Part shown: positions 12,101-25,000 of the stretch, piece after piece
Position numbering within the stretch: the first letter of the stretch is position 1
How the letters are laid out: every line of letters begins with the position of its first letter
Assembly (NCBI GenBank): GCA_900239685.1
Contig: OENT01000357.1
Span: 62,001 to 126,000, forward strand
Direction: 5' to 3'
From: Rotaria macrura
Lineage: Eukaryota; Rotifera; Eurotatoria; Philodinida; Philodinidae
DNA length: 64,000 nucleotides
The notes under the pieces: generated by a model
The model's input: only the letters and a program-made list of their open reading frames with translations
Database searches by the model: none
Told to the model about the DNA's origin: nothing
Made by a program: the position numbers and the translations under genes

Positions 12101-15100
12101 AGTCAATTCAGTGATTCGATAGTCTGTTTTTTTTTTCATTTGTCTTACCAGGAACATTGTTCACATAACAACCATCTGAATCAAAATAAAACATAGAGTC
12201 ATTTAATTTTCTTTATTATTTTATTCGCTGTTTTTCGATTTGAGATTCTCACCTACAAGAAGATGTCCGTCAGATGGATCACACATAGGTGGAAGATAAA
12301 ACGCATAAGTCATCGATGCACGTACATAACGCCAAGCACTTCCTGTAGAAAAATATGAGAATTCTCATATTGCATTAGTTTCTTTTGTTTTTCTTTTACA
12401 CGACATACGTCTTTTTTCGTTTATTAGTAACAAAAAATCAAGCAGAGAATTTCTATTTTACCTGTTGTATGTACACGCATTTTCGATGCTGATATATCTG
12501 TCGTTATACAAAAATATGGAATCCATAAATCTTCTATTTGAACATCAAGTAAAGCTTCTTCAATCGTTTGATTAAAAGCAGCACCTAGACAAAAATACGA
12601 TGGCTGATAAATATTGTACGTTCATTGCAAGTTAAATCGAATTTCTATTACAAGCCATCTGTAAAAACCTTTCAAGTAAAGTGATGAAAATAAGAATTTT
12701 CTCTTCGTTCTCTACTAGATCGTAAACAATACGACTCAGAATCAATTACATGCGAACACGTAAGTTAGTGATAGACTTTCATAAGCCGTGACAAACACGC
12801 AAACAACGCGCATACATCTTCTTTTATAATAGATACTATTCATATACGATGATTTGTCAAGATCACACTGTTTGCTTTTAGTATTTCTGCATGAGTTAGT
12901 AAAATAAGGATGCAGAAATATACGAATTTCTAAAATTCTATAAAATAAAATAGTCTATCTATGTATGATTAGGAAGACAAACTATCTCGTGTTTTACATT
13001 CGAAATTCGTAAAGATTGCGCGAACAATCACTTCGCATTTATCCCCTGAACTTACCCGTAAACATGCTTGTGATCGGATAAGTTAAATCAGTGAATTTTC
13101 GCCAAAACGATGTCATTTTCTATGTTAGATATAATTAAATAAACATCTATTTAAAAAAAAAACGAACGAAATAATTTTACTTTGCACCAGTGGCTTGCTC
13201 GTTCAGTGTAACGTTGGATATTTAATTCATCAGCCCATAAAGCTCCCATGAATGCTCCAATACTTGTTCCACCAATAAGATCAATTGGTATACCGGCTTC
13301 ATGCATGGCTTGAATCATTCCAACATGTGCACAACCTCGCGCTCCGCCACCACCCAAAACAAGACCAATAGCTGTACCGGTTAGAAAACGAGCCATACGA
13401 GCAAAGTCAGTTGCTGGATCTGGATCAGGTTCTAGTAAATCTGTGTAATCATTCTAAAGCATAGAGCCCATGTTTGTTTTGTTATGCAAATTAAAAACGA
13501 GAAATCGAATATTTTCCGTACCCAACATTCAAAATTAATATTTTGAAAAACACGTTCTGGACATCGTACATGATGATGAAATGTACACCAATTGCGTTCT
13601 TTTAACCATTCAGCAGTTCCTTTTGGTTTTAAACTACCCATGCGATGTAAAAGTATGAGTTCTTTTTGAGCTCGAACTGCAATGCGTTCGATTTCGTTTT
13701 CAACCTATGCGAAAATACAATATTCGTTCAACAAATAAATCAAGAAGCAAAGTATCATGCAGATTTTTATTTCATCTGATAACTAACTGATCAATAGACG
13801 AATGTTACCGATGACTTTTTCGAAAATATCAACTTAACTGTTTGATTACAATATGATATTGAACAATCTAATTGAATATGTACACTAAGACGGATTCTAA
13901 ATATATCCTCTTGATATCATTTTGAATAAAAAATCTACATTCTTGTACTTTCTTTTACTAGCGAAGGATTATCACGTCATTTGAAATTTACTCGAAATCA
14001 GCTCCTTCACTACAACAATTCTATGAAGCGAACTCCAAAGCATTTTGAAATCGGTTGATCAATGTCTCTTGCAATGATTTATATGACTAAATACAATCCA
14101 GTCACTCGTTCAGAGTCGTCTAGAAATAAAGAATATTCGAAAAGTACGAGCAGTTCTCGTTGTACTCGACTTGTGTCGATATTCCGACAATGTTCGAACA
14201 CTTTGATAGTATTATCCATTATCTCAAGTTCTTTCATTACCTAGTATAAACTCCAGTGAATCGATTGATTCTTTTCTTATCTAATATTTCACTGAGACCA
14301 AAATCTTATTTTGGAAGAAGAACATTTTGATAACTTCTCGATAAATCTAATGCGATATTGAAATTAATATTTACGTGATTTATTTCTATCTAACAATCGT
14401 AACAAATAAAACACAAAGGTACTAACGGATCCTTTAACAGGCTCTTTCCATCCAATACCAACAATTAGAATACAGTCAGCTTGACGAAGTGATCGTCTCG
14501 TCCACGGTGTTAATTGTTTATCACATTGATAGACAACAATTCTATGTAATTCCTCTTGTTGACCAAGCCACGCACTTAAACGATAATCATTGATGCTTTC
14601 AAATGCACTAACACCAAATCGATCCACAATTAACTTTTGTGTTAGATGAAGTGTTGGACCTTGATAAAATTTTTTTTTTGCAAATTAAACAAAATGTTCA
14701 AGTTTTATTATGCAAAATGTTTTTTTCTCTTCTCCTTACCAATAGCTAAAAGACTATGAACAAGTTCACATGTGAATGAATCAAGTGGAACATCATCAGA
14801 TGCAGCAACTATTGCAACAGTAGACAAATTTTTGTTTAATACTGTGGCTTGTTCTTGAAATTCATCTAAATTAATAGAATATTGTATGAAAATAATGTCT
14901 TAGCATAATGTAACGATCGTAAAAAGTATTTGACAAGAAAACAGGATACAGATACAGTTAAATTTTCTTATTACAAGGTCATTTTTCTATTTCATCTATT
15001 TTAAACGAGAACATCTTTACTATACCTTTACTAAATCCTTCTTCCGATCATGAATAAGGAATCGGTTGAATCTCTATGGTAGGATGTTCTTGATACTTGA

Positions 15101-18100
15101 ACTTTAATTGATTGTTAACGAAATTGTTGCATAGAAAGTAGGCAAGATATTTGTTAGGTGATTCATGACTTTTAAAATAGTCTTCAATTAGTGTCTTTCT
15201 TGAATTTTCATACCTACTGAACAGTGCACATCTTGTTCTGGATGAGAAATACTTATGTATATTCAATCTACTTCCACAAATCTTTCTTCATTATCGTTTA
15301 CGATAGAATCATAAAGTCTTCTCAGTATATTTACCATCAGCTAGTGGCATTGTTATGCCAACACTGTTTGTTAATGTGTTTTGCATAGTACCATAGATTT
15401 TTTGTGACAAAACATGAATTAGATGAGAGACAACACGTGGATGACGCCATTTTATATAATTCAATAGTCCCGATGGTATTACTGCTAGTTCTGTATCACT
15501 GAAACAAGTCAAATACTTTTCATTGCCAATATTGTATTTGAAATCTTTAATAGAATACCGTATAGCAATTGTTGTCGATTGTCTTGGCATTTCCATTAAG
15601 ACTTCAATTAGACCAACCATTTCTCCACGGCCATACTCACCAATTAGTTCTCGTCGTTTTTTATCCTGTGTCAATAACACACTTCGAACACGACCATTAA
15701 GAACAATATAAACATTTTGAGGCTTGTAATCTTGTCTAGTATATGCAACAGAATAGAAGTTAAAAATGTTCAATAGTCAAAAGATTATATGTTAGTGATC
15801 TAACCGATATAGAGCTTTTCCTGCTTCAACCAACATCCATTCAAGAGCGAAATCAATCTGACGTACCAATGGCGACATTCGTTGAACCATCACTAATCAA
15901 AAAATGAAACATAGAGGTGTAAAATTTTAAATAACGACCAATAATTTGTAACGAACTTGCTGCTATTGGTATAACAAGATTTGGTTGAATACGCATAAGA
16001 TCATAAAAGCTTTCTTTTGTTATACTGCAAATGTCTGTCAAGCCATGAGTACGATATGAAAATAAAGATGGTTCTATCGATAATCATAAGAAGAAATTCA
16101 TTATTGCACGATCGAAAGGATATGAAAAACAAATACTGACCACCAGTAAGAACACTGACGAGACCACTGATTTCATTGGTCTGATTAGTGAACATGACAC
16201 CTTGCATAGTGAAAAGAAAACACTTGAGTATTTCGTTTTTGTATTCAATTTACTAATCTATTACGTTCTTTTTTTGATCCACTGATTTCTCGCATACAGG
16301 CTGCTATGGAACCACGTATAACAAAGAATAATTTATTCAATTGTTCGCCTTCTTTAGCCAATGTATATCTATCAGGTAGACGATGTAAATGAACTTTACT
16401 ATCAAGAAATGTTAAATCGCCTTCGAAACCTATTTGAAAGAAAAAATACATAATTGACAGGGAAATAAGTTTGAAACTGAACGATATTTAACACTACAAT
16501 AAAAATATCGTTATATTTTTGTTTCGGTTCATTATGATAGAGAGTTGTTCGATGAATGTAATCTACTAGAATCTCGTCTGGCAATGAGAAATCGTATATG
16601 TTTCTTCTTGTGTGACATTCAGAATAGGAACATTTTAATGATAAAACCATATTTCGACATTAGAACAGAATTAGTCTCATGAGAGAACGGTGGCTTAGCA
16701 TGACTAGCAAGATAGAAAGAGAATTGAGTCATTTTTTGATTAGAGTAAAGATTAGGAAAAAAAACAACACAAGAGTTTTTTGTATACCTTTTCTGTTATG
16801 TAGTGCATGAATTTAAGTATCTTCTAACTAACGTTGTACTAAATAAATCAATTCTCACATTTTCATTGAATAAAGAAACGATAAGTGATGTAAAGATCGA
16901 GATAAAGCTTAGAAATGTTTCTTCATTAAGAGTATAGGCTACTACAACAGCTTAGTCGATGTAACTCTTCATCAAGATAGGTTTATTTTTTATTCAATTT
17001 TTACTGGAATTCTGTTTAAATGTTTCTGTTACGCAGGAAGAATGAAAATAATTATTTTGACTCTACTTGAAAAGTTCTATGGACTTTCAATTTAGTAACG
17101 AAAGGAAAACATGTATTTATAGTGTGGAAAATTAATTTTTCAGTTGTCACTCAAGACAATAGAAACAAAAAAACATGAAAACAAACTTGACGAATGTCGC
17201 TAAACGAATACACTTTGATCAAGTTTTCAGGATTTTTTGTTTTCATAAAAGACTTTGTGTACAATAAACACTAGATCAACTACTTGCTACGAAAAATTAG
17301 CGCTGCATGTTTGAAGATTTGAAAGATACTAATTTTCAGGATTCAACCGATGAATGCTGCAAATTTACACTAGTCATGTTTAATGGAAAAATTGTCTTTG
17401 TATTTTATTTTGTCATTTTTTGAGGTGAAAACTTCGACCTATATGCGAATATCACACATCGTTTCTTACTATGCAATGCGTTTTAGTTGTTTCTCTAGTT
17501 CATAATCGAGCGTTATCATAATAATTATTCGTTTGGAAAAAGAAAACAACTTCTATCTCTAGTCAAATAACTAGGCAATTTTAATGAACCGAAACTAAGA
17601 TATTTCATGTGTTTATCGTAGCATTAGCTATCGAGTACTATGTAAAAAGGCATAACACACCAAGTGCTGTTGCCAAAACTTTTCTAATATGTGGCCATTC
17701 ATTTTGAAGATCTGAATCATCAATGCCTTCATTGTATTCACTTCCTGCACTATCACTGGCCGATCCTAACGATCGCGAATGAATATTTGTCATTTCGGGC
17801 TAAGAAAACAGATACAAGAAAAAAGTATAGACATAAATTTTAATAGAGAAAAAAAACTTACATCAGAAAAACTTGATCGTCGTCCTATAACAGATGCATT
17901 TGTTGCTCGATTGTTTGATACATTCGGATAACTTATTTTGTGTTTCTCGAAAAATGTTGTATCTAAGGAATTTTTCACGCGAGCCCGTGCTGCTGCTTCT
18001 TCAAAATCTGGTTTCAATGGACGATCTTCGATAAGACTAATCGATCGTTTGGTAGCAATGTTCTCTGGACGTTTTTGAATTGATACCGGGATAGATGTTG

Positions 18101-21100
18101 ATTGTTCTTTGTTTGATGACACACCATTATTTACCAATCCATTGTAAGAATCATCATTATTATTACTATTCACTTCAGGTATCAATATCGTTTCAATTTG
18201 AGTCGATGACGGCCAACTTTCAGATGTAGTTGGTATAGATGTTTGCGATCGACAATTTTTACTATCGACTATGTTATCTTCAGCATCGTGTAATCTATGA
18301 GCTGATTGTGTTGTTGTATGAGGAGCTGTATTTGAATGAGTATGTGCTCTTTGATGATTTCGTGCATGACGACAATTATTATGTGTTTCCTGTACGGCTT
18401 CACCTTTCCGGTGAACATAATTTGGATTGGTCAATTCAGTTGTTAAACCCAAATAATTATGAAGAGCAAGGAATGTTACGCGTTGAAGTCGAATCATCAG
18501 AATCTATCGGATAAAAAAAAATATTGTTCATCTATATTTTTGCAGTTCAAAGAAGAAAAAGAAGAATATTTGTCGAGAATACCAACTAAATTAGGTATAC
18601 TTCTATGAGATTTAATTTAAACCTCCAAGGGTTCGTCTGCTGCCAATGATGATTTAGAGTCTAGCTGACAACTGAAGATAATTGATGTATGTTATTATAA
18701 TGGCTCGCCCCAATACGATGAACAATACTTTGCTTTTTTTTTAATGGTTGATTAAGAAAACTTACTTGAATAATTCGAACCATACATTCAGGATATTCTT
18801 TGAATACATTAAGAAAAGCTACAGCTGGTAATTTAAGTACAACACTGTCTTCGATTGCTTTGCAACTTATAGTTTTAAATGGTTTACTTTGACCCTAGCA
18901 TATCAATAAAAAAAAACAACAAGAAGTATTTAATATACAACACTACCAAATAAGACTATAGATCTATCAACTCGTCAAATATTAATGTCGATAGAATACA
19001 GAGAATGAGTATGAAACATTACATAGGTCTGTAGTCTCGCTAGTTCTGTTTTTGTGCAATGCAAGAATGAAATCTTCGATAATAGAACAATCTTACCAAA
19101 GTGTAAAACATTGGAACGTTCGTAATTTGAACTACAACAATCGTAGCTTTTTTTTCCTTCACAGATTCTATTTAAACTAGTCATTGATGTAGTTCTGCAT
19201 TCTTTTTGCAAATAAAACATTGATCATACTAACGTTTTAGTTCAGGTAGGATTAAACAGGTGGGGTTCTCATATGAAATACACAAAACTGCATAGTTTGC
19301 TGGAATCATTTGAAAATGTTTTTCCCTTTTGCGATTGTACATAGTTAACACAGGCGATATAAACATGTAGCTGTACTCCAGTCGTCTCGATCTCATCCCT
19401 TCTATTATTTTCATATAATATTATTATTTTCCCGTTTTCATCGGTTTTATAAAGGTTCATGCACATCGATTATTTCAAACATATTATTCTTTGAAAGTAT
19501 CTCACAGTCTATTTATTCTTAGAAAAATCCATCTTGTCATACGATTCATTTCAATTGAAATTTCGGATCACCATAGTAGTTCCAGTATTAGTAATTATAG
19601 AAGTTGATGTCGATCACTATCTTTGAGCACATCTATCCGGTGAATGCAATTTCTAATAAACGAAATTGAGATGTCTCCATCAACACATCTTTTTTTATCT
19701 CAAAAGTTTCATATTCTTTGATTCTTCGAGATTCATTGATGTTAAATATGTACGAATACTAAAATCTCAAAGAGTTAGTTTGTTTTTTTTTCTACGAATT
19801 TCGATCATGCAATGTATCCTTTGATTTTGACTTTGACTTTGAAACAAAACAAAAAATCTAATCGAAAAACGACAAACATCGACTTTGTTAATGCTTAAAA
19901 AACGAGTTGCTTTGCATTGATAATTCAATGACACTGAAAGTTAGAACGGAGTGACATTTCATCAAAGTTCATACTGGTATAATAATGGAAAATATGCCAT
20001 GAGAAAGTTATTTACAGCTGACTTATCTTTCAATGTAGAACGTTATTCCAGACATGAACGAATATTCATCCATGCCATACAAGAACAATATTTATCAGTT
20101 CCGTATAATCCTATACAATGTTTACCTATAGTTGGTAGGTAATAAGTATGATTATTATATTAATTTGAAAACCATCCAAAACTAAGACGATCTAAGATAT
20201 CAACTCTATTCTAGACCTCATAATAGGACGCTTACGAATAACATAGTTATCATTCGAAACATGTAGAAATGATAGTACCCACCAAAATGCTTAGTCCTTG
20301 TTAATTGTGTTTTTTCGACTTTAGTAATGCATGTATAGAGAGGTTGTTGTAAAACATCATACTCAATCACAGTATTCAATCGACTGTGAAATTTATAGGT
20401 ACGACAGATTTATGATATTACTCATCAGTGATCATGTTGTTTTAAACTTACGGTCATGACATCGACCATACTTAATAATGAAAAGACAGTATCACTTTCA
20501 ACACATTCCTTAATTAAATGTCGATGATGTCTCTAAAAAAAAACGTTTGATTACATTTTGAAATCATTTCAATAAAGGTCGAGGAAACTTTTCGATCTTA
20601 CTTCATCAGTTATAAATACATGTAAAAGTCCTTTCTGTACAACATATAAACTGTCATCAGCATCTCCAATACGAAAGAGATAAGCGCCAGCAAGAACTAC
20701 TTTACTTTCCAAAGATTTGCACAATTCAAGAAAAATTGGTCGTTCGAAATGACCAAAGACTCTTTAAAAAAATATTCATGTTAGTTTAAGCTATTCATTT
20801 GACATTTTATAGAATATATTAACGTACTTAACACTTTTTAATAAGTAAAGTATTTCAGCTGGAATTTGATGCTGATTTGATGTATTCATCGTATCACCAT
20901 CAGTATCAAGTAAAAATTCAGGAGGTTTACGTGGTAATCTGTAGCCTAATTCTGATGGTGTTTTCTGTTGATGAGATCTACATGAAAATTAATTTTAAAA
21001 AAAATAAGAAACATATTTTTCAGATGCAGGATTTTCTTTTGTTCTCATACCTTTTTGTCTTACGTCGTATTCGATTTCGAGCGGTCGACGAATATGATCT

Positions 21101-21555
21101 CATCTATCATACAGAAAAGATGATAATCTTTGAAGAATCTTACAGAGCTGCAGTAGCGTCTTACCGTTCGAAGAAATCTTTTTCCATAATGAAGTACTTT
21201 ATCTCGTTTACGAAATCGATTTGGATTTTCATTGGCTAAAATAGAGAGAAAAAAAGCATTTTTTTTAATGAATCATTTACTTCATATAAAAAATTATATC
21301 TACATCGAGATTTAGCTTGAGAACGACGAATAAGATAATAAAGAAGAAGAACAACAATTAATAAACAAAAACCAACAATTGTATTTTCCATTCGATCTCC
21401 AAATATCTTTAAATGGGAGAAGAATGAAAATTTGAATATCAATAAAATACAATGAAGGGCAAATCATCGAAACTCACTAAATATCCAGTTGGAGATGCTA
21501 AACTTTGATAAATAATGTAAATATAATTAGAAATAATATTAGGAATCTTCATCAT
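9171..21555 (-). CDS. PNPLA6/7-like: Neuropathy target esterase-like lysophospholipase (PNPLA6/7 family)
   Basis: Many short exons join into a full PNPLA6/7 protein, an ER-anchored phospholipase B that deacylates (lyso)phosphatidylcholine. Exon 1 is 21478-21555, with an in-frame stop 21 bases before its ATG. Exon 2 (21304-21406) holds the membrane anchor ([19 protein letters not shown]). Exon 3 (21165-21235) has [15 protein letters not shown], a conserved juxtamembrane motif. Three cyclic-nucleotide-binding-like domains follow: about 20.9-18.5 kb (with a 1.5 kb intron), 16.45-15.85 kb and 15.85-15.34 kb ([15 protein letters not shown]). The patatin domain has the oxyanion loop GGGGARG and the nucleophile motif GTSIG (exon about 13184-13452), then [12 protein letters not shown] and two alternative cassettes carrying the catalytic Asp. 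After that come [34 protein letters not shown] and [11 protein letters not shown], and a low-complexity Gly/Arg tail ending at 9171. Introns of about 0.4-1.5 kb lie near 9.9-10.5, 10.98-11.78, 12.6-13.06, 16.45-17.6 and 18.9-20.45 kb. Confidence 0.93.
11782..11958 (-). other. Alternative exon cassette B of the esterase gene (DGG version)
   Basis: Two exons, 11904-11958 and 11782-11843. They encode [18 protein letters not shown] and then [19 protein letters not shown]. The cassette enters in phase 1 (acceptor tatag|GA) and leaves in phase 1 (TTG CCG G|gtaag). It therefore joins directly from the exon at about 12466-12583 to the exon at about 10970. The DGG Asp is the second member of the patatin Ser-Asp dyad. 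This copy is closer to the vertebrate proteins ([18 protein letters not shown]) than cassette A. Its internal intron falls inside the Pro codon before LCDP. Confidence 0.85.
12149..12342 (-). other. Alternative exon cassette A of the esterase gene (DGC version)
   Basis: Two exons, 12253-12342 and 12149-12175. They encode [18 protein letters not shown] with [11 protein letters not shown], then DGCYVNNVP. Entry (cag|GA) and exit (CCT G|gtaag) are both phase 1, exactly as in cassette B, so A can replace B without changing the frame. The catalytic Asp is kept, but the following residues are G-C rather than G-G. The stretch lining the pocket is TYAFYLPPM instead of SLSGYFPPL. The internal intron lies between the Val codon and DGC, a different position from cassette B, so the duplication is not recent or an intron has been lost in each copy. 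No stop or frameshift is seen. Confidence 0.83.
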
Positions 21556-22047
21556 TGATTTTTTAAATGAAATCTACAATGAAAAGAAACAATTCTTTTT
21601 ATCATGTTGAGACAAAACAATAGTTCCGTCCTAGTTTCATGTAGAGAATATCGAAAAACGGTGCTTCCATAGTCTTACCAATTCGAACTATGTTTTTTTG
21701 TAAAATTTACTTGTATTATAATCGGATTAGAAAGGATTTCTAAAAGCAGTTGAAACAAATCACTATACAAGACGAAGAAGCAGCGCCAATCAAAAAATCA
21801 AGGTATTTTGTTTGTTCGATGAAAGTTACTAAAGCAACGGTAAATGCAAGGACGCATCAAAACATGCACATACAAAACGGTTGTGTTTGTGAAAATAGGT
21901 AAAAGAGAAAAGTTGAACGAAAGTCAAGAAAAATCATCAGTTTAGTAGATCTCAGATCTCAAACAAAAAAAAATACAAAAAAAATATATTAAAAATATTT
22001 CTGCAAATTAATACAAAACAAAAAATAAATAAAATTTGTCGAATCTT
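21556..22047. other. Spacer between protease stop and esterase start
   Basis: Both neighbours are read on the minus strand, with 492 bp between the protease stop and the esterase ATG. The sequence is very A-rich near 21960-22020. I see no coding exon. It may hold the esterase promoter or a trans-splice acceptor; nothing decides this. Confidence 0.4.
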
Positions 22048-25000
22048 TTACGACCTGTTCCGTTCATAAAATAAAACGTAAGCATTCTCAGAGATTATTC
22101 TTGAAGTATCACTTAATGAATGAACGGTCGCATCATTGAATTCATGCCATTCATGTGTAAATGGATGCTTACATTGTGCCACATAATGGCCACTATAAAC
22201 TGTGCCACTATGATTCGATATGCCAAATAAATTGTATGTTGGTACTGGTCCTAAAAAAATTTCGAAAAAGAAAATAAAGAAGAAAACGTATTCTGCTAAG
22301 ATATTTTACCTTCATGGCTTTCAGACATAGCAGCATATAAACCATCGAATCGAAGATTCGTTATAGGAAAATCGACATGGTTATTTAGCTTCGTTCTGCC
22401 ACGCATTTGTGAAAAACGTTTTAAATGAAGGACAAGTATTTCGGGGCATTTTTGAATTGAAAGTTGTTTTGTACATGGACGCTTCTTTTTACATTTTGTA
22501 CACATCTAAATAAATTTAATTGAATAAATAAATATTAAAGGTCAATAGAAGAAAGATTTCGTTTTACTGGTTCTTCATCACCGCTAAGTTCTTCTTTACT
22601 CATAAATAATTGAATACATTCTTGTATGGTCGTCGATGTTTTATTCTAAAAACAAATGAAATTTTTTTCAACAATGCCTTCATATTTCTATGCTTTTAAC
22701 TCTACAGATATATATATATACATACACGTGGCAAAGGTAATGATAAATCCCAAAACATGTCAAATGTTATCGATTGATATCCACAGTAGGAACATTTCAG
22801 AGTACTTTTTAATTGGCCAGCAAAGATATCTTAATTTAGAAACAATGAATAGATGAATGAACAGAATAAATCTTGTTAATCCGTACCAACAAGAGGACTA
22901 TTCTCATAACGTAAGCAACGATCCCAACTTGCTTTTGCACGATCTTTTTCTCTAAAGACAAGTAATCAAACTTGAAAAACATGTCATAGATCAGTTAAAC
23001 TACGATGATAAAAGTAATCGATAGCATAGGCTTGCAATAAAGATCATTTGAGATACATGGTTGCCCATTAATACTGATGAAAAGATCATCGATAACTTTG
23101 TTTTTAGTCTCAAAATAGTATCATTCCATATTGTCGATAACTTTTTCCTCTTGTGTCAAACAGCTATCTAGTCGATAGGCGTTTGATCAACACATTGAAG
23201 CTAAGCTAATTAATCACATAATCGACACTTATTTTTTGAAGAGAATATCATAGTATATTGTCGAGGAGGATTAATATTGTCGGTGAAACTATTGATCGTG
23301 AATAGGGATGCACCAATTCCTATTTTTTGACACTAAAGATCGATCATTTGCGGTATTTGGAACCGTCAATCCCGACCAATTCTTCGAGTGATACCGATTC
23401 AAATTTGATCACTCTATCTGATGCTATTGTCCACTTTAACGAATAGCAAATAAAAGATACAAGAATTGAACAAAAATTCATGATTTTCAGTCAATTGCGA
23501 TCAATTCTCGTACCATTCTACCATGTTTCGTCAAAATTGACAACAGCATCAGATAGAGTGATCAAATTTGAATCTGTATCACTCGAAGAATTGGTCGGGA
23601 TTGACGGTTCTAAATACGGCAAATAAGCGATCTTTAGTGTCAACAAATAGGAGTTGGTGTATCCCTGATCGTGAAATCATTTACACAAACATGCTCATAT
23701 CATTTTTGTTACGACCTATTATGTCACCGTGAAGAAAAATATTGCAATTAGTCATATGTCAAGATTGAATCGTAATAAGAACATTGTGTTTTTCCTTTCT
23801 TCGTCTATAGTATGTTAATGTAATGTTTAATTATTCGAATAAAAGGTGTATGAAAGAAAAGCATTTTATTGGAAAAAAAAAGACGTGAAAAATCTGCAGA
23901 CGAAATCAAGATCAAGAGAAAGATCATGCGTAACAAACGAAAAATCACTATAATTGCTCTATTCGTCAGTCGATGAAACAGGTAGATTTCTTTATATTTC
24001 TATCTCATGAAAACAATATTTTCATATGTAATAAACGACAGAACGAAGTTAAAAAACATCTTCTTTAAATTATTCGTGGAACAAATATTTACATGATCTC
24101 AAAACACAACTATATTTCGAAGTTTGAACGAGCTGAATTCATTAAAAAACAACTATTGATTCACTATTGAAAATATGGTTGGAGAAAAAAGCTAGGGGAG
24201 GAGAGTATTGTTATATTCCTCTTCAAAGAGTACAATATTGTAGATTGGTATTCGTCTAAAACAATGTCTAGCGCTTTTAAAACATAGGAACATGCTGTCT
24301 CGAAACTGTTGAATGATACTTCGTTATTCTTATGCTTACTTCATTCGTTCTTCTTGTTTTTCATCAACTGTTATTGGGACAGGTTTTTGTCGTACTCTGT
24401 TAACATCTTCACTGAGACCTTGAAGAAGATATCTCAGAAATTCTTGTGAATCTTGTTCTCTGAAACCAAATGATACTATTTACTAGATGTCTTCTTGATA
24501 AATTGAAATTTTTCACATACAAATAACCAGTAAATCGTGGAGCGAATTTTCCAATTGTGTTTTTAAATGACGTGGGATTAACAATAGATCGACCTTCTGG
24601 TACAAGCCACATTTTACGAATTAAACTTGCATATTCTATATGAATCAATTCGTATAATAGTGCGAGTCGGAAACAAATGTTTTTCGTACCTTTCATTAAA
24701 ACTCCTCTCATGACACTTGTTGTTGATGTATTCAAATAATTATCGAGATCATTATCCAAACAAAATAATAAAAGTGGTTTTGTATTGGACAGACACTGAA
24801 GCACCGAATTCATGAAACACTTCAAATAAATAAATAAATACATAAACAATATTTTGTTTGTTATTCAAAGGTATATTTCCTAAGCCTTACGGTATTTCCT
24901 AGATTCTGAAGACCGAAAATACCACCATTTCTTAATTTTGATTCAGTGTTTGATCTTTCTGGCACAGGAGACTCCTTCTCTCTGTTAGCGTTTGGTTGAG

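Noticed and set aside
15523..15711. 62-codon plus-strand frame
   Set aside because: Antisense of the third cyclic-nucleotide-binding-like domain of the esterase.
18239..18514. 91-codon plus-strand frame
   Set aside because: Antisense of the esterase linker exon, whose minus-strand frame carries the conserved [17 protein letters not shown] motif.
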